DNA of 36,716 nucleotides from Spirochaetaceae bacterium (lineage in GTDB: Bacteria; Spirochaetota; Spirochaetia; DSM-27196; SLST01): NCBI GenBank assembly GCA_007118855.1, contig SKQU01000345.1, positions 1-36,716 of the forward strand. Reading direction: 5' to 3'. Below the pieces are notes generated by a model that was not told where the DNA came from, did not search any database, and saw nothing but the letters and a program-made list of their open reading frames with translations. Position numbers and translations under genes: made by a program. Every line of letters begins with the position of its first letter. Position 1 is the first letter of the stretch. Below, piece after piece: positions 1 through 9,011 of the stretch.

Positions 1-14
1 CTGGACGACAGATC

Positions 15-87
15 TCGGGCTGGGCGGATTTGAACCGCCGACCTCTCGGTCCCGAACCGAGCGCGCTAGCCCCTGCGCTACAGCCCG
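15..87 (-). tRNA. tRNA-Pro (anticodon CGG)
   Basis: On the minus strand the sequence folds as a full cloverleaf. The acceptor arms are CGGGCTG and CAGCCCG with discriminator A. The anticodon stem CTCGG/CCGAG encloses loop TTCGGGA, which gives anticodon CGG for codon CCG. The T-arm loop is TTCAAAT. No CCA is encoded. The 5' end directly abuts a seven-T tract of a hairpin, so the upstream tRNA-Asp and this gene are separated by a terminator-like element. Confidence 0.93.
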
Positions 88-111
88 AAAAAAATGGCCC
101 CTCACGGGGCC
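88..111 (-). terminator. Rho-independent terminator-like hairpin between tRNA-Asp and tRNA-Pro
   Basis: Read on the minus strand, GGCCCC-GTGA-GGGGCC is followed by A and then seven T. It lies 5 nt downstream of tRNA-Asp, and its T-tract touches the 5' end of tRNA-Pro. It could terminate tRNA-Asp transcription. It could instead be a processing hairpin if both tRNAs are co-transcribed. Confidence 0.7.
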
Positions 112-116
112 GGAAA

Positions 117-191
117 CGGGAGCGACGGGGATTGAACCCGCGACCTCCGGCTTGACAGGCCGGCGCGATAAACCGACTTCGCCACGCCCCC
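117..191 (-). tRNA. tRNA-Asp (anticodon GTC)
   Basis: The minus-strand cloverleaf has acceptor arms GGGGGCG and CGCTCCC (one G-U pair) with discriminator G, as expected for Asp. The anticodon stem CCGGC/GCCGG encloses loop CTGTCAA, so the anticodon is GTC. The T-loop is TTCAATC. No CCA is encoded. A strong promoter lies just upstream at 205-233. Confidence 0.93.
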
Positions 192-204
192 TTGGTGAGA
201 TCGA

Positions 205-233
205 AATATAGCGCCAAGCCCCCGTGATGTCAA
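205..233 (-). promoter_or_regulatory. Promoter of the tRNA-Asp/tRNA-Pro unit
   Basis: On the minus strand a perfect -35 TTGACA (228-233) is separated by 17 bp from -10 TATATT (205-210), which matches the consensus at five of six positions. Transcription would start a few bases before tRNA-Asp. Confidence 0.75.
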
Positions 234-276
234 CACGCGCGACGGACAGCGCGACGGACAAGGATCGGGGCGTCAA

Positions 277-305
277 TTGACAATCACCGAACCTTCGATT
301 AGGTT
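277..305 (+). promoter_or_regulatory. Candidate promoter for the PPIase-DUF115 pair
   Basis: A perfect -35 TTGACA at 277-282 is followed after 17 bp by TAGGTT (300-305), a weak -10. The start codon lies at 339. The -35 box is part of the palindrome GTCAATTGAC (272-281). Between this promoter and the tRNA promoter at 205-233 I see nothing else. Confidence 0.4.
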
Positions 306-338
306 CTGTTCAGCCCTTGCAGACCCATAGAGTGAGTA

Positions 339-1841
339 ATGAGAGCACCTAGAGAACCTCAGAAACCGCAGGAACCCAAGAAGCACCGATCCGTGGGCAA
401 GACGCTGACCTACGCGTTCTCCGTCGTCCTGCTGGTGATCATTGTTATCGCATTCGTCGGCACACCGGCCGTGGGAGGAATCGCCGCCGGGAGCCGGGTG
501 TCGTTCGGCTCCTACGCCGGTCGCGAAATCACCTACGAGCCGGGCAACTACCTCGCGAGGCAGTACCAGAGTATCGCGCGACAGGTTCAGCAGGAGGAGC
601 GGGAGGTCACCGAGACGCTTATACGGCAGGTCTGGCGGGCCGCCTTCCAGCGGGCCGTGTACCATGAGGCGCTCCTGCTGCTGGCCGACGAGGCAAACGT
701 CGGAGTCTCGGACCGCGCCGTCGACCGCGCGATCGCCCAGTGGCCGGAGTTCCAGGAAGGCGGGCGTTTCAGTCCGTCCAGATACCACGACACCCCGAGT
801 CAGGCGAGATTCGCACTGCGACAGTACCTGAGAGAGGTGCTGGTGAACGAGAAGGTGCAGAACGACCTGTACGGCAAGGTCACGACATCGAATACGGAAG
901 CCGAGTTCCTCATGAGTATGGCCGGCCCCGAGCGTCGATTCCGGTTCGTCCAGTTCAGTATGGCCGACTACCCGGAGTCGGAAGTCGTCGCCTACGGCGA
1001 AGCCAATGCAGAGCGCTTCCGCCGGATGGGTCTCTCGGTGATCTCCATCGGAACGAGCCAATCGGATGCGGAGCGGATCCGCGAGCAGGCGATCACGCGG
1101 CAGGCAAGCTTCGAGGACCTCGCGCGCAGCCACAGCCGCGACGTCTACGCCGAAGACGGCGGAGAGATGGGACGCGTCTACTTTCACGAGCTCGAGCCGG
1201 ATTTCGAGGACCCGTCGGTTGTAGATGAAGTGTTCGCACTGGAGCCCGGGGAGATCAGCCGAGTGCTGCGCACGACCTTTGGATGGGCGATCTACCGGGC
1301 CGACGAGTTGCCCATAGATCCCGATTTCTCCGACAGCGCAGTGATCGCGGAGGTGCGACGGTACCTCAATACCTTCGAGCGCGGGCTCGTGGAGGACTAT
1401 CTGCGTGACCGGGCGCAGGAGTTTGCCGCCCAGGCACGAGCTGAGAGCTTCTCGGACGCAGCGGCGGGGATCAACCAGTCTCCGCAGCTGACCGAGTACT
1501 TCCCCGTCAACTTCGGAAATCTGCCCTACTTCGGGACCGTGGCCGCGCCCGCGAATGAGGCGATAGCCGCCGCCGCCTTCCGCGAGGACTTCTTCCGGAC
1601 CCTATTCTCGCTGCCCCCGGGCGGCGTGAGCGACCCGCTCGTCGTACGGGACTACATCGTCGTCTTCCAGATGGACGACGAGCGGCCGGTCGACGATCAG
1701 ACGGCCGCCTTTCTCGAGTTCTACCTCCCGTTCATCGTCCAGGAGTTCGCCCAGAGGCAGGCACAGCAAGTCGTAGTCGACGAAGACAGACTCGTTGACA
1801 ACTTCACTCGCGCCTACAACCGGGCGGTCCTCGGCCAGTAG
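339..1841 (+). CDS. Membrane-anchored peptidyl-prolyl isomerase (SurA/PpiD-like, parvulin domain)
   Basis: The 500-residue protein has a short basic cytoplasmic tail and one hydrophobic segment at about residues 22-45. An extracytoplasmic helical part follows (about 60-200, resembling SurA_N), then a parvulin (PpiC) domain at about 230-325. Typical rotamase signatures there are the F-E-D-L-A stretch, the D-G-G-E-M-G stretch, and F-G-W near the domain end. The layout is that of PpiD/SurA foldases, which help outer-membrane and periplasmic proteins fold, so I infer a periplasmic chaperone tethered to the inner membrane. About 170 further residues follow the rotamase and I could not assign them. 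The ATG at 339 has only a weak GAGTGAG upstream. The stop overlaps the GTG start of the next gene by one base (TAGTG), which implies co-translation. The family call is firm; the exact orthologue is not. Confidence 0.85.
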   Translation: MRAPREPQKPQEPKKHRSVGKTLTYAFSVVLLVIIVIAFVGTPAVGGIAAGSRVSFGSYAGREITYEPGNYLARQYQSIARQVQQEEREVTETLIRQVWRAAFQRAVYHEALLLLADEANVGVSDRAVDRAIAQWPEFQEGGRFSPSRYHDTPSQARFALRQYLREVLVNEKVQNDLYGKVTTSNTEAEFLMSMAGPERRFRFVQFSMADYPESEVVAYGEANAERFRRMGLSVISIGTSQSDAERIREQAITRQASFEDLARSHSRDVYAEDGGEMGRVYFHELEPDFEDPSVVDEVFALEPGEISRVLRTTFGWAIYRADELPIDPDFSDSAVIAEVRRYLNTFERGLVEDYLRDRAQEFAAQARAESFSDAAAGINQSPQLTEYFPVNFGNLPYFGTVAAPANEAIAAAAFREDFFRTLFSLPPGGVSDPLVVRDYIVVFQMDDERPVDDQTAAFLEFYLPFIVQEFAQRQAQQVVVDEDRLVDNFTRAYNRAVLGQ

Positions 1842-3448
1842 TGTCACCCGAGCTCGTTCTCGAGGACACACCGCACGGCTGCCAGGTACATTACCAGGGA
1901 CGAGCTCTCTATGGTCCGCACCCACTGCCGGATGCGGACCGACGCGTCCGTGCCCGCTCTATCGCCCCGGGAACCCTGATCGTGTGGCCGTCCCCCGTGC
2001 TCTGGCACGGTTGGCGCGAGCTCGCCGTGCGTCTTGCGCCGGAGTGCACAGTCTTTGCACCGGAAGCGGACCCGGTGCTGCACGAGCTCGCACGCCGGCA
2101 CCTTCCGGATGACCCGCGTATCGTGCTGCTGTCGGCGACGCCGGCGCAGGCCATTGAGGCGCTGCGTCGCGCCGGAGAGCACCGGTACCGACGTGTCATT
2201 GAGATCTCGACCACCGCCTCGGCTCTGACGCACCGCCCGCGTTACCGTGGGCTCCTCGCCGCGCTCGAGCGGGAGATACGGGTCTTCTGGCAGAACCGGA
2301 TGACGCTGGCCGCGATGGGACGGCTGTGGGTGCGAAACGCGATCGCGAACATCGCGCAGCTGCGGCAGGCCACGCCGGTCTCGCCGCGAAGCGGCCCTGC
2401 CGTCGTGTGCGGAGCCGGTCCTTCGCTCGAGAAGGCAATCGCCTTCATCCGTGAGGAGCGGCCGCGGGTAACGCTCGTCGCCGTTGACACCGCCCTCTCG
2501 GTCCTCCACGGCCACGGCGTCGTTCCGGACCTCGTCGTTGCGCTTGAGGGTCAGCTCGCCAACGCCTACGACTTCCTGCCGATCCCCAACCGCGACTACC
2601 ACCTGGTAACCGACCTGTCGGCATCGCCTCTGGTGGCGCGGGTCCATCCGCGGGCGTCCTGGACGGTCAGCGAGTTCGTTCCCTTCTCGCTCATCCGCAG
2701 GCTCCGCAGTCTGCCTGGAGTCCAGTGGTCGCTGCCGCCGCTCGGGTCGGTCGGGGTTGCAGCCGTCCGCATCGCGGCCGACCTCGGCTGTTCGCCCATT
2801 CTGTGTACCGGCCTTGACTTCGCAGTATCGCCGGGCGTGACGCATGCGAGAGGAGCACCGGCCTGCCTCACCGGCATGTCGCAGACCTGCCGGCTGCGTC
2901 CCGTACCCGATCCGGCGCTTGGAGCACGGCTCGTGTCGCTGCCGGGGGCGTCAGGCCCGGTTCACTCGACGCTCGTCCTGGCGGGATACGCGGACGAGCT
3001 CGGCCGCACGATTGGTGATCGCGGCGATGTCTACGCGATCGCTCCGTTCGGGTTGTCCTTCGGCGCCACACCGGTCTCGGCGCGGGAGGCGTGCAGGTGC
3101 CTTGAACCGGAGCCGGCGGTCTCCCGCGAAAGAGCGGGAGCCGACGCACAACGAATCGACGAGGCATCCGTACACCGCAAGACGTACGAGTTCGTCAACG
3201 CTGAGCTGTCGCGCCTGACCGGTTTCGCAGCATCGTTGTCGGCCGGCGGCGTGCCGCCGCCGCAGGAGATACCCCCGGCACTCGACTATCTCGTCGTTGA
3301 AGCGTCGGACCGGATCACGAGCTTCGCAGGCCCGGTACGCCTGCGGCGAGCGGACGGCGCGACGTGGCGCCGGCTCGGTATCGCGGCGGACTACTACATC
3401 GACCGCTGGCGGACGACGCTCCGGCTGCTCGAGGCCTCCGAGCCCTAG
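1841..3448 (+). CDS. DUF115 / motility accessory factor-like protein
   Basis: This 535-residue protein carries a DUF115 (MAF_flag10, 6-hydroxymethylpterin pyrophosphokinase MptE-like) core. The recognisable part begins at about residue 187 with the C-G-A-G-P-S-L-E motif. It continues with a V-A-V-D-T-A-L stretch and a [11 protein letters not shown] segment, the usual nucleotide-sugar-binding-like signature of the family. DUF115 proteins are linked to flagellin glycosylation or motility in several bacteria, so a flagellar role is a reasonable inference here, not something the sequence proves. The GTG start overlaps the stop of the upstream foldase gene. No signal peptide or membrane segment is visible, so it should be cytoplasmic. 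Its stop codon shares the tetranucleotide CTAG with the stop of the convergent lepA. Confidence 0.8.
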   Translation: MSPELVLEDTPHGCQVHYQGRALYGPHPLPDADRRVRARSIAPGTLIVWPSPVLWHGWRELAVRLAPECTVFAPEADPVLHELARRHLPDDPRIVLLSATPAQAIEALRRAGEHRYRRVIEISTTASALTHRPRYRGLLAALEREIRVFWQNRMTLAAMGRLWVRNAIANIAQLRQATPVSPRSGPAVVCGAGPSLEKAIAFIREERPRVTLVAVDTALSVLHGHGVVPDLVVALEGQLANAYDFLPIPNRDYHLVTDLSASPLVARVHPRASWTVSEFVPFSLIRRLRSLPGVQWSLPPLGSVGVAAVRIAADLGCSPILCTGLDFAVSPGVTHARGAPACLTGMSQTCRLRPVPDPALGARLVSLPGASGPVHSTLVLAGYADELGRTIGDRGDVYAIAPFGLSFGATPVSAREACRCLEPEPAVSRERAGADAQRIDEASVHRKTYEFVNAELSRLTGFAASLSAGGVPPPQEIPPALDYLVVEASDRITSFAGPVRLRRADGATWRRLGIAADYYIDRWRTTLRLLEASEP

Positions 3449-5247
3449 GTGTCGTCGCTCTTCAGCGCCGCGAGGAAGGCCGTCTGCGGGACCTCTACGT
3501 TGCCGACGAGCTTCATCCGCTTCTTCCCCTCTTTCTGTTTCTCGAGGAGTTTTCGTTTCCGGGTGATGTCGCCGCCGTAGCACTTTGCCGTCACGTCCTT
3601 GCGCAGCGCGCTGATCGTCTCGCGCGCGATGATCGTGCTGCCGATCGCCCCCTGCAGGGGAATCTTGAACTGATGCCGTGGAATCTCATCGCGCAGCCGA
3701 CGGCAGATCTGCCGCGCCCGGTCGGCCGCCGTGTCGCGAAACACGAGCTGACTCAGCGCGTCCACAGGCTTTCCGTTGACCAGGATGTCGAGCTTGACGA
3801 GCTTCGTCTCCCTGTAGCCGATCATCTCGTAATCGAACGAGGCATAGCCCCGGCTGACGCTCTTCAGCTTGTCGTAGAAATCGAACAGCACCTCCGCAAG
3901 CGGCATCTCGTACACGAGCTCGACGCGACGCGAGTCAAGGTAGTGCATGTTGACCTGCACGCCGCGTTTGTCCATGCAGAGGGTCATGACGTTTCCAACG
4001 TAGTCGGTGGGAGTCATGATGTCAGCACGGATATACGGCTCGCTGGCGTTCTGCACCTCGGATTCGCCGGGGTAGTGCTCGGGATTGTCGACTTCGACCG
4101 TCGAGCCGTCCTGTAGTTCCATGCGGTACCTGACCGACGGCGCGGTCAGAACGATGGAAAGGTCGAACTCGCGCTCGAGCCGCTCCTGTACGACCTCCAG
4201 ATGCAGCATACCCAGAAAGCCGCACCGGAATCCGAACCCCAGCGCGGCGGAGCTGTCCTTCTCGTAGATCAGCGACGCGTCGTTGAGCTTCAGCTTCTCC
4301 ATCGCCGCGAGCAGCTCCTCGTACTCGTTGGCGTCTATGGGATAGATTGAGCTGAAAACCACGGGTTTCACTTCGCGGAACCCCGGAAGCGGCGCGTCGC
4401 AGGGGCGTGCCGCGAGCGTGACGGTGTCTCCCACCCGTATGTCGGAAATTGTCTTTATGCCCGCAATCATATACCCCACGTCTCCTGCCTGCAGCTCGTC
4501 GGTCTCGGCGAGGATGATGCGGAACTGCCCGGTAGACTCGACACGGTGCCGTGAGCGGGAGGCCCATACGAGGACTTCATCCCCGGGTCGAAGCGTCCCC
4601 TCGAAGACGCGCAGATGGACGATGACGCCCCGGTAGGGATCGTAGTGGGAATCGAAGATGAGCGCCTGCAGCGGGTTCTCGGTATCGCCTGAGGGCGCGG
4701 GGATCCACCGGACGATCGCCTCGAGCAGTTCACCGACTCCGGCCCCGGTCTTCGCCGATATGAGGAGAGCCGACTCCGCGTCAAGTCCCAGATCGTGCTC
4801 GATCTCCTCCTTGACCCGATCGATCTCCGCGGCCGGCAGGTCTATCTTGTTGATCACCGGGATGATCTCCAGACCGTGATCCATTGCGAGGTAGAGATTC
4901 GACAGCGTCTGAGCCTCGACGCCCTGCGTCGCATCCACGAGCAGCAACGCCCCGTCGCAGGAGCTGATCGCTCGAGACACCTCGTACGAGAAGTCGACGT
5001 GACCCGGAGTGTCGACGAGGTTGAGCTCGTAGGTGCTCCCGTCGTCCGCTATGTAGGGCATGCTGACAGCCTGGCTCTTGATCGTGATCCCGCGTTCGCG
5101 TTCGATGTCCATGCTGTCGAGCATCTGGTCCTTGAACTCGCGCTCGGCGATGATCTTCGCGCGCTGGATGAAGCGATCAGCGAGCGTGCTCTTGCCGTGA
5201 TCGATGTGCGCGATGATGCAGAAATTGCGGATGTGCTCTTGCGTCAT
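3445..5247 (-). CDS. lepA: Elongation factor 4 (LepA), ribosomal back-translocase GTPase
   Basis: The product is a translational GTPase of about 600 residues, the usual LepA length. The P-loop A-H-I-D-H-G-K-S-T lies near the N-terminus, followed by D-T-P-G-H-V-D (G3) and N-K-I-D (G4), EF-G-like domains, and the LepA-specific C-terminal domain with the [10 protein letters not shown] stretch. LepA binds stalled or mistranslocated ribosomes and affects initiation and stress fitness. I chose the ATG at 5247, which gives M-T-Q-E-H-I-R-N-F as in other LepA proteins. The frame is open to a TTG at 5265. Neither start has a clear Shine-Dalgarno; the AGGAGG here is on the other strand. It lies 32 nt after the sensor-kinase gene and closes the long minus-strand cluster. 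Confidence 0.97.
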   Translation of the reverse strand: MTQEHIRNFCIIAHIDHGKSTLADRFIQRAKIIAEREFKDQMLDSMDIERERGITIKSQAVSMPYIADDGSTYELNLVDTPGHVDFSYEVSRAISSCDGALLLVDATQGVEAQTLSNLYLAMDHGLEIIPVINKIDLPAAEIDRVKEEIEHDLGLDAESALLISAKTGAGVGELLEAIVRWIPAPSGDTENPLQALIFDSHYDPYRGVIVHLRVFEGTLRPGDEVLVWASRSRHRVESTGQFRIILAETDELQAGDVGYMIAGIKTISDIRVGDTVTLAARPCDAPLPGFREVKPVVFSSIYPIDANEYEELLAAMEKLKLNDASLIYEKDSSAALGFGFRCGFLGMLHLEVVQERLEREFDLSIVLTAPSVRYRMELQDGSTVEVDNPEHYPGESEVQNASEPYIRADIMTPTDYVGNVMTLCMDKRGVQVNMHYLDSRRVELVYEMPLAEVLFDFYDKLKSVSRGYASFDYEMIGYRETKLVKLDILVNGKPVDALSQLVFRDTAADRARQICRRLRDEIPRHQFKIPLQGAIGSTIIARETISALRKDVTAKCYGGDITRKRKLLEKQKEGKKRMKLVGNVEVPQTAFLAALKSDDT

Positions 5248-5279
5248 AGGAGGTGCGCCAAACAATAGTGAAACTTCGG

Positions 5280-7211
5280 TCAGTCGTCCAGAATGGACCG
5301 TACGAGACCCGCGAAGCGGGCCGGGTCTATCGGCTTGGACATGTAGTAGTACCCCGCCGTGGCGCGTTGGTCATCGCCGAGGTACCCGTCCGGCCAGGCG
5401 GATATGAAGAGTATCCGCACCCGCGGATGCCGATCCCGCAGACGCTCAGCGAGCGCCACGCCCGAGATATGCGGCATGACGACATCGGTCACCACGAGCG
5501 CGATCTGATCCGCATGCTGCTCGTGTAGCAGCAGGGCCTCGCCCGGGTTTGCCGCTTCCATGACATGGTAGCCCTTACGCCGCAGCACGCGGCACAGCAG
5601 ATCCCTGACAGCCTCGTCGTCTTCAACGACCATGACCGTTTCCGACCCGTCGGCCGTGTCGTGCAGGGTCTCCGTCTCCGGCCCGTCGGCTGTCTCCGCC
5701 TCATGGACTGGAAGATGCACGGTGAAGGTCGTCCCGCGACCCGCCTCGGTCTCGAAGTCGATGTACCCGCCGCTCTGCGTCACGATCCCGTAGATGGTGG
5801 AGAGCCCGAGTCCCGTACCCTGCCCGACCGGCTTGGTCGTGAAGAACGGTTCAAACACCTTCTCGCCCACCTCCGGACTGATTCCCGCACCGGTGTCGCG
5901 CACCGCGAGTGTCACGAACCGCCCCGGCATCACCCCTTCACGTCCGCCTATCGCTTCACCGTCAATCTCGAGCACATCGGTCCGGACGGTCAGGCGGCCC
6001 CCGTCAGGCATCGCATCGCGCGCGTTCACCACGAGGTTCATGATGATCTGTTCGAGTTGGCTCGGATCTACCCGCACGCGAGCGTCCGAGGCGAGCAGAT
6101 CGACGTGCATGCGAACGTCGTCACTCAGCAGCCGTTCGAGCATCCGTTCCATGTCGGCTACGATCTGATTCACATCGACGATGCGTTTCTCGTGGGTCTG
6201 GTGACGACTGAAGGCGAGCAGCTGGCGGGTGAGAGCCGCTGAGCGCAAGGCTGCCTTGCGGATACCGTCGAGGTCTTCCCTGAGCCCCGAGCTCTCGACC
6301 GTGTCGCTTCGCGAGAGCTCCTCGCTCATCAGCCTGGCATAGCCGAGGATGACCGTCAGCAGGTTGTTGAAGTCATGCGCGATGCCCCCCGTCAGGCGTC
6401 CGATCGCCTCCATCTTCTGTGACCTGCGCAGCTGTTCTTCCTTCCTCCGAAGCGTCTCCTCGTTTGCCAGCCGCTCGAACTCATCGTGGATGACCACGAC
6501 CCAACCGGTTCGCGCACCGTCCTGGCCCGCCAGGGGCGCGACGTAGGGTTCCACGGGCACCCGGGACCCGTCCGCGCGAACCGCGAACAGCTGCGACCCG
6601 ATCGCCTGATCCGGGCCGGCGGCCATGATGTCGACTCGCGCGCCGCGAGCGTCCTCGAGACGAACCACCGCGTCGAGCTTGGCCCCCCGAACTCCGGCCC
6701 GGCTGACGCCGAGCATGGACTCCGCCACGCTGTTCGAGAACTCGATGCGATGGTTCTCGTCGGCGACGAGCACGCCGTCCTGGATGCTCTCGAGCGTCGT
6801 CGCGATCAGCCGTTCGCGCCCGCGCAGGGTTTGCTCCATCTCGTGGCGGTAGAGCGAGATCACGACGGCGTTGCGCAGGTCACGCTCGTCAAACGGCTTC
6901 GCGATGAAGGCGAACGGTTCGGCGACTTTCGCGCGCTCGACGGTCTCCTCACTGTCAAGGGCGCTGAGAAGGATCACGGGCAGACCGAAGCGTTCCTTGA
7001 CTCTTCGTGCGGTCTCCACACCGTCCATTTCGCCTTTCAGCAGGATATCGAGGAGAACCAGATCGGCATCCAACCCGGGAAGTGCCGAAAGGAGTTCCTC
7101 GCCGCTCTGAAAGACGGCCGGAACCTCATACCCGAGGCGTTCGAGCTGCAGCCTGATATCAAGGGCGACGATTGCTTCGTCCTCGACGACGAGGATTCGG
7201 TGTGCGCTCAC
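5280..7211 (-). CDS. Hybrid sensor histidine kinase/response regulator (REC-PAS-HisKA-HATPase-REC)
   Basis: The 643-residue cytoplasmic protein begins with a receiver domain (about 1-120, phospho-acceptor Asp in the V-L-L-D-I-L stretch and Lys in A-K-P-F). A PAS domain follows at about 130-250. Next is a HisKA domain with phospho-accepting His279 in G-I-A-H-D-F-N-N, then a HATPase_c domain with an N-box ([10 protein letters not shown]), D-T-G-A-G-I-S and G-T-G-L-G-L-S. A second receiver domain (about 515-640, Asp in V-V-T-D-V-V-M-P) ends the protein. There is no membrane segment, so the signal must be cytoplasmic or come from another phospho-donor acting on the first REC domain. The H-box H-D-F-N-N-L is of the type common in such REC-flanked kinases. 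The GTG start has GGAG about 8 nt upstream. Its target and signal are unknown. Confidence 0.93.
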   Translation of the reverse strand: MSAHRILVVEDEAIVALDIRLQLERLGYEVPAVFQSGEELLSALPGLDADLVLLDILLKGEMDGVETARRVKERFGLPVILLSALDSEETVERAKVAEPFAFIAKPFDERDLRNAVVISLYRHEMEQTLRGRERLIATTLESIQDGVLVADENHRIEFSNSVAESMLGVSRAGVRGAKLDAVVRLEDARGARVDIMAAGPDQAIGSQLFAVRADGSRVPVEPYVAPLAGQDGARTGWVVVIHDEFERLANEETLRRKEEQLRRSQKMEAIGRLTGGIAHDFNNLLTVILGYARLMSEELSRSDTVESSGLREDLDGIRKAALRSAALTRQLLAFSRHQTHEKRIVDVNQIVADMERMLERLLSDDVRMHVDLLASDARVRVDPSQLEQIIMNLVVNARDAMPDGGRLTVRTDVLEIDGEAIGGREGVMPGRFVTLAVRDTGAGISPEVGEKVFEPFFTTKPVGQGTGLGLSTIYGIVTQSGGYIDFETEAGRGTTFTVHLPVHEAETADGPETETLHDTADGSETVMVVEDDEAVRDLLCRVLRRKGYHVMEAANPGEALLLHEQHADQIALVVTDVVMPHISGVALAERLRDRHPRVRILFISAWPDGYLGDDQRATAGYYYMSKPIDPARFAGLVRSILDD

Positions 7212-7232
7212 CTGGTCTCCGTGGGCAGCCTA

Positions 7233-9011
7233 CTACAGGAAGTTGTCGCGCTCAACATAGGCGGGAAGCTGCATCCCGGTCTGGAGAAATCCCTGCGTGC
7301 GCTTCTGGATGAACATCCTCAGGAAGACAACCCGCAGCCTCTCGTCGTAGCTGAAATCCCGCTCGACGAAACGATCGCCCACGGTGATTCCAGACTCGTC
7401 GGCCATGCTCCCGCGGTAGACGCGAGTCACCTCGTAGTTCGGGCGAAACGACATCCCCCCCACCCGCTCCACCTGCATGCCGAACAGCACCGGGTAGAGC
7501 CGTTCGTGCAGATCCCGCTCGAGCGCCTGCTCAACGGGGCTCTCAGGTCGCTCAGCAAGCGACACCAGACCATCGATCTCCTGACCGTCACGCTGCCATC
7601 GGATCGGAAGGAGCGACCCTGTCTCGTTTCGCAGGAGGGTCGCCTGGGCGGGACCGACTCGTGTCACCGGCCATTGACCGAGGAAGGTTATGACATCGCC
7701 GACCTGCAGCCCGGCCTCCCGTGCCGGGGAGTTCCGGTCAACGTAGCTGACCTCGAGTCCTTCGGAGACCGGTTCGACGGCGACGCCGATCCACGGATGG
7801 ACAACGCTGCGCTCTTCGAACAGGTCCGGGAGGAAGGTATTGATCCAATAGGAGGGGATCGCGAAGTTCACACCCTGGAACTGCTCGATCCCCGCGAAGA
7901 CCACACCCACGAGACGGCCCTGTCGATCGAGCAGAGGCCCGCCCGAATTGCCCGGGTTGACCGGGACGTCCATCTGCATCGCGTCGCCCATCTGGAGGAA
8001 GCGCCTGCCGACCGCGGAGATGATGCCTGAGGTGATCGACGTCTCGAGGCCTCCGGGCGAGCCGATCGCGATGATCGAGGTGCCCGGCTCAAGCGACCGG
8101 ATATCGGTGAAGGAAAACACGTACGGCGCGTCGATCTCGGCCTTCAGGAGCGCTATGTCGAATGCCTGGCTGTACCCTACAACCCGTGCCGGTATTCGTC
8201 CGGCCGGATCGGAAGGCATCCGGATGTAGAGCCGGGAATACCCTTCGTACCTCGGGTCCACCTGGCTCGCGATCACGTGATAGTTGGTCACGATGTACCC
8301 GCGCGGATCGATGAAGAACCCGCTGCCAATCACCCGGTCAGGGATACCCATACCGCCCTCGAGCCGCAGGCCCCGGTTCACCCAGACCGTCACCACGCCG
8401 GCTCCCATCTCGATCGGACCGGCCGCCCCTTCGGCGAACTCCACAACGTCGCGATTCTCGTCGCGCCATGAGGGGCCGAGGATCTCGACGAGGATGGAGG
8501 CGACGTACCGATTGTTCAGACGCTTCGCGATCCTGACGGCCTGATCGAGCGCTTCCGGCGGCAGCGATGAGAGTTCGGGCGCCTGCATGAGCTCGGCGAG
8601 CGCAGCGGGTTCATTTCCCCCTTCCACAAGCATCTGCGCCCGCTCGAGGTAGTGTTTGGACAGGCGCCCCGGGTCCTCCTCGGCGGCACCCACGGCAACG
8701 AGATTGCGGTAGAGGCGCACCGCGTCCCGGGGCCGGCCTTCCTCGACCGCCTCCTCGTACATCTCGCGCATGGTCGATATCGCGTCGCGGTACAGCAGGT
8801 CGAGCGCTTCGGCCTCGACCACCTCATCTCTGCGAAGCGCGCTGATACGCTGCACCGCAACTTCGGGTCTGCCGTCGGCGATGAGTCCGCGGAGATCCTG
8901 CCGAATGAGTTCCGGCCGAGCGGTGACGACCGGCACGGGCCCGGTAGCACAGGAGACGACGAGCAGCACGAGCAGGCCTGCCGCCACGATATTCGCGGTC
9001 ACCCTCACCAC
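7233..9011 (-). CDS. HtrA/DegP-like trypsin-family serine protease lipoprotein with PDZ domains
   Basis: The 592-residue precursor starts with a lipoprotein signal peptide ending in L-L-V-V-S-C, so Cys21 should be lipidated. A helical, TPR-like region of about 170 residues precedes a trypsin-type domain. The catalytic triad is visible: His245 (T-N-Y-H-V-I-A), Asp285 (F-D-I-A-L-L-K) and Ser356 (P-G-N-S-G-G-P). A PDZ domain lies at about 405-470, and a second PDZ-like segment occurs near 540-565. It should act in the periplasm, tethered to a membrane, in degrading or regulating misfolded proteins. The helical N-terminal region is unlike classical DegP and may bind a partner. Start: GTG at 9011, or GTG at 9008 that forms GTGA with the stop of the upstream gene. 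GAGGAG lies just before. Confidence 0.88.
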   Translation of the reverse strand: MVRVTANIVAAGLLVLLVVSCATGPVPVVTARPELIRQDLRGLIADGRPEVAVQRISALRRDEVVEAEALDLLYRDAISTMREMYEEAVEEGRPRDAVRLYRNLVAVGAAEEDPGRLSKHYLERAQMLVEGGNEPAALAELMQAPELSSLPPEALDQAVRIAKRLNNRYVASILVEILGPSWRDENRDVVEFAEGAAGPIEMGAGVVTVWVNRGLRLEGGMGIPDRVIGSGFFIDPRGYIVTNYHVIASQVDPRYEGYSRLYIRMPSDPAGRIPARVVGYSQAFDIALLKAEIDAPYVFSFTDIRSLEPGTSIIAIGSPGGLETSITSGIISAVGRRFLQMGDAMQMDVPVNPGNSGGPLLDRQGRLVGVVFAGIEQFQGVNFAIPSYWINTFLPDLFEERSVVHPWIGVAVEPVSEGLEVSYVDRNSPAREAGLQVGDVITFLGQWPVTRVGPAQATLLRNETGSLLPIRWQRDGQEIDGLVSLAERPESPVEQALERDLHERLYPVLFGMQVERVGGMSFRPNYEVTRVYRGSMADESGITVGDRFVERDFSYDERLRVVFLRMFIQKRTQGFLQTGMQLPAYVERDNFL

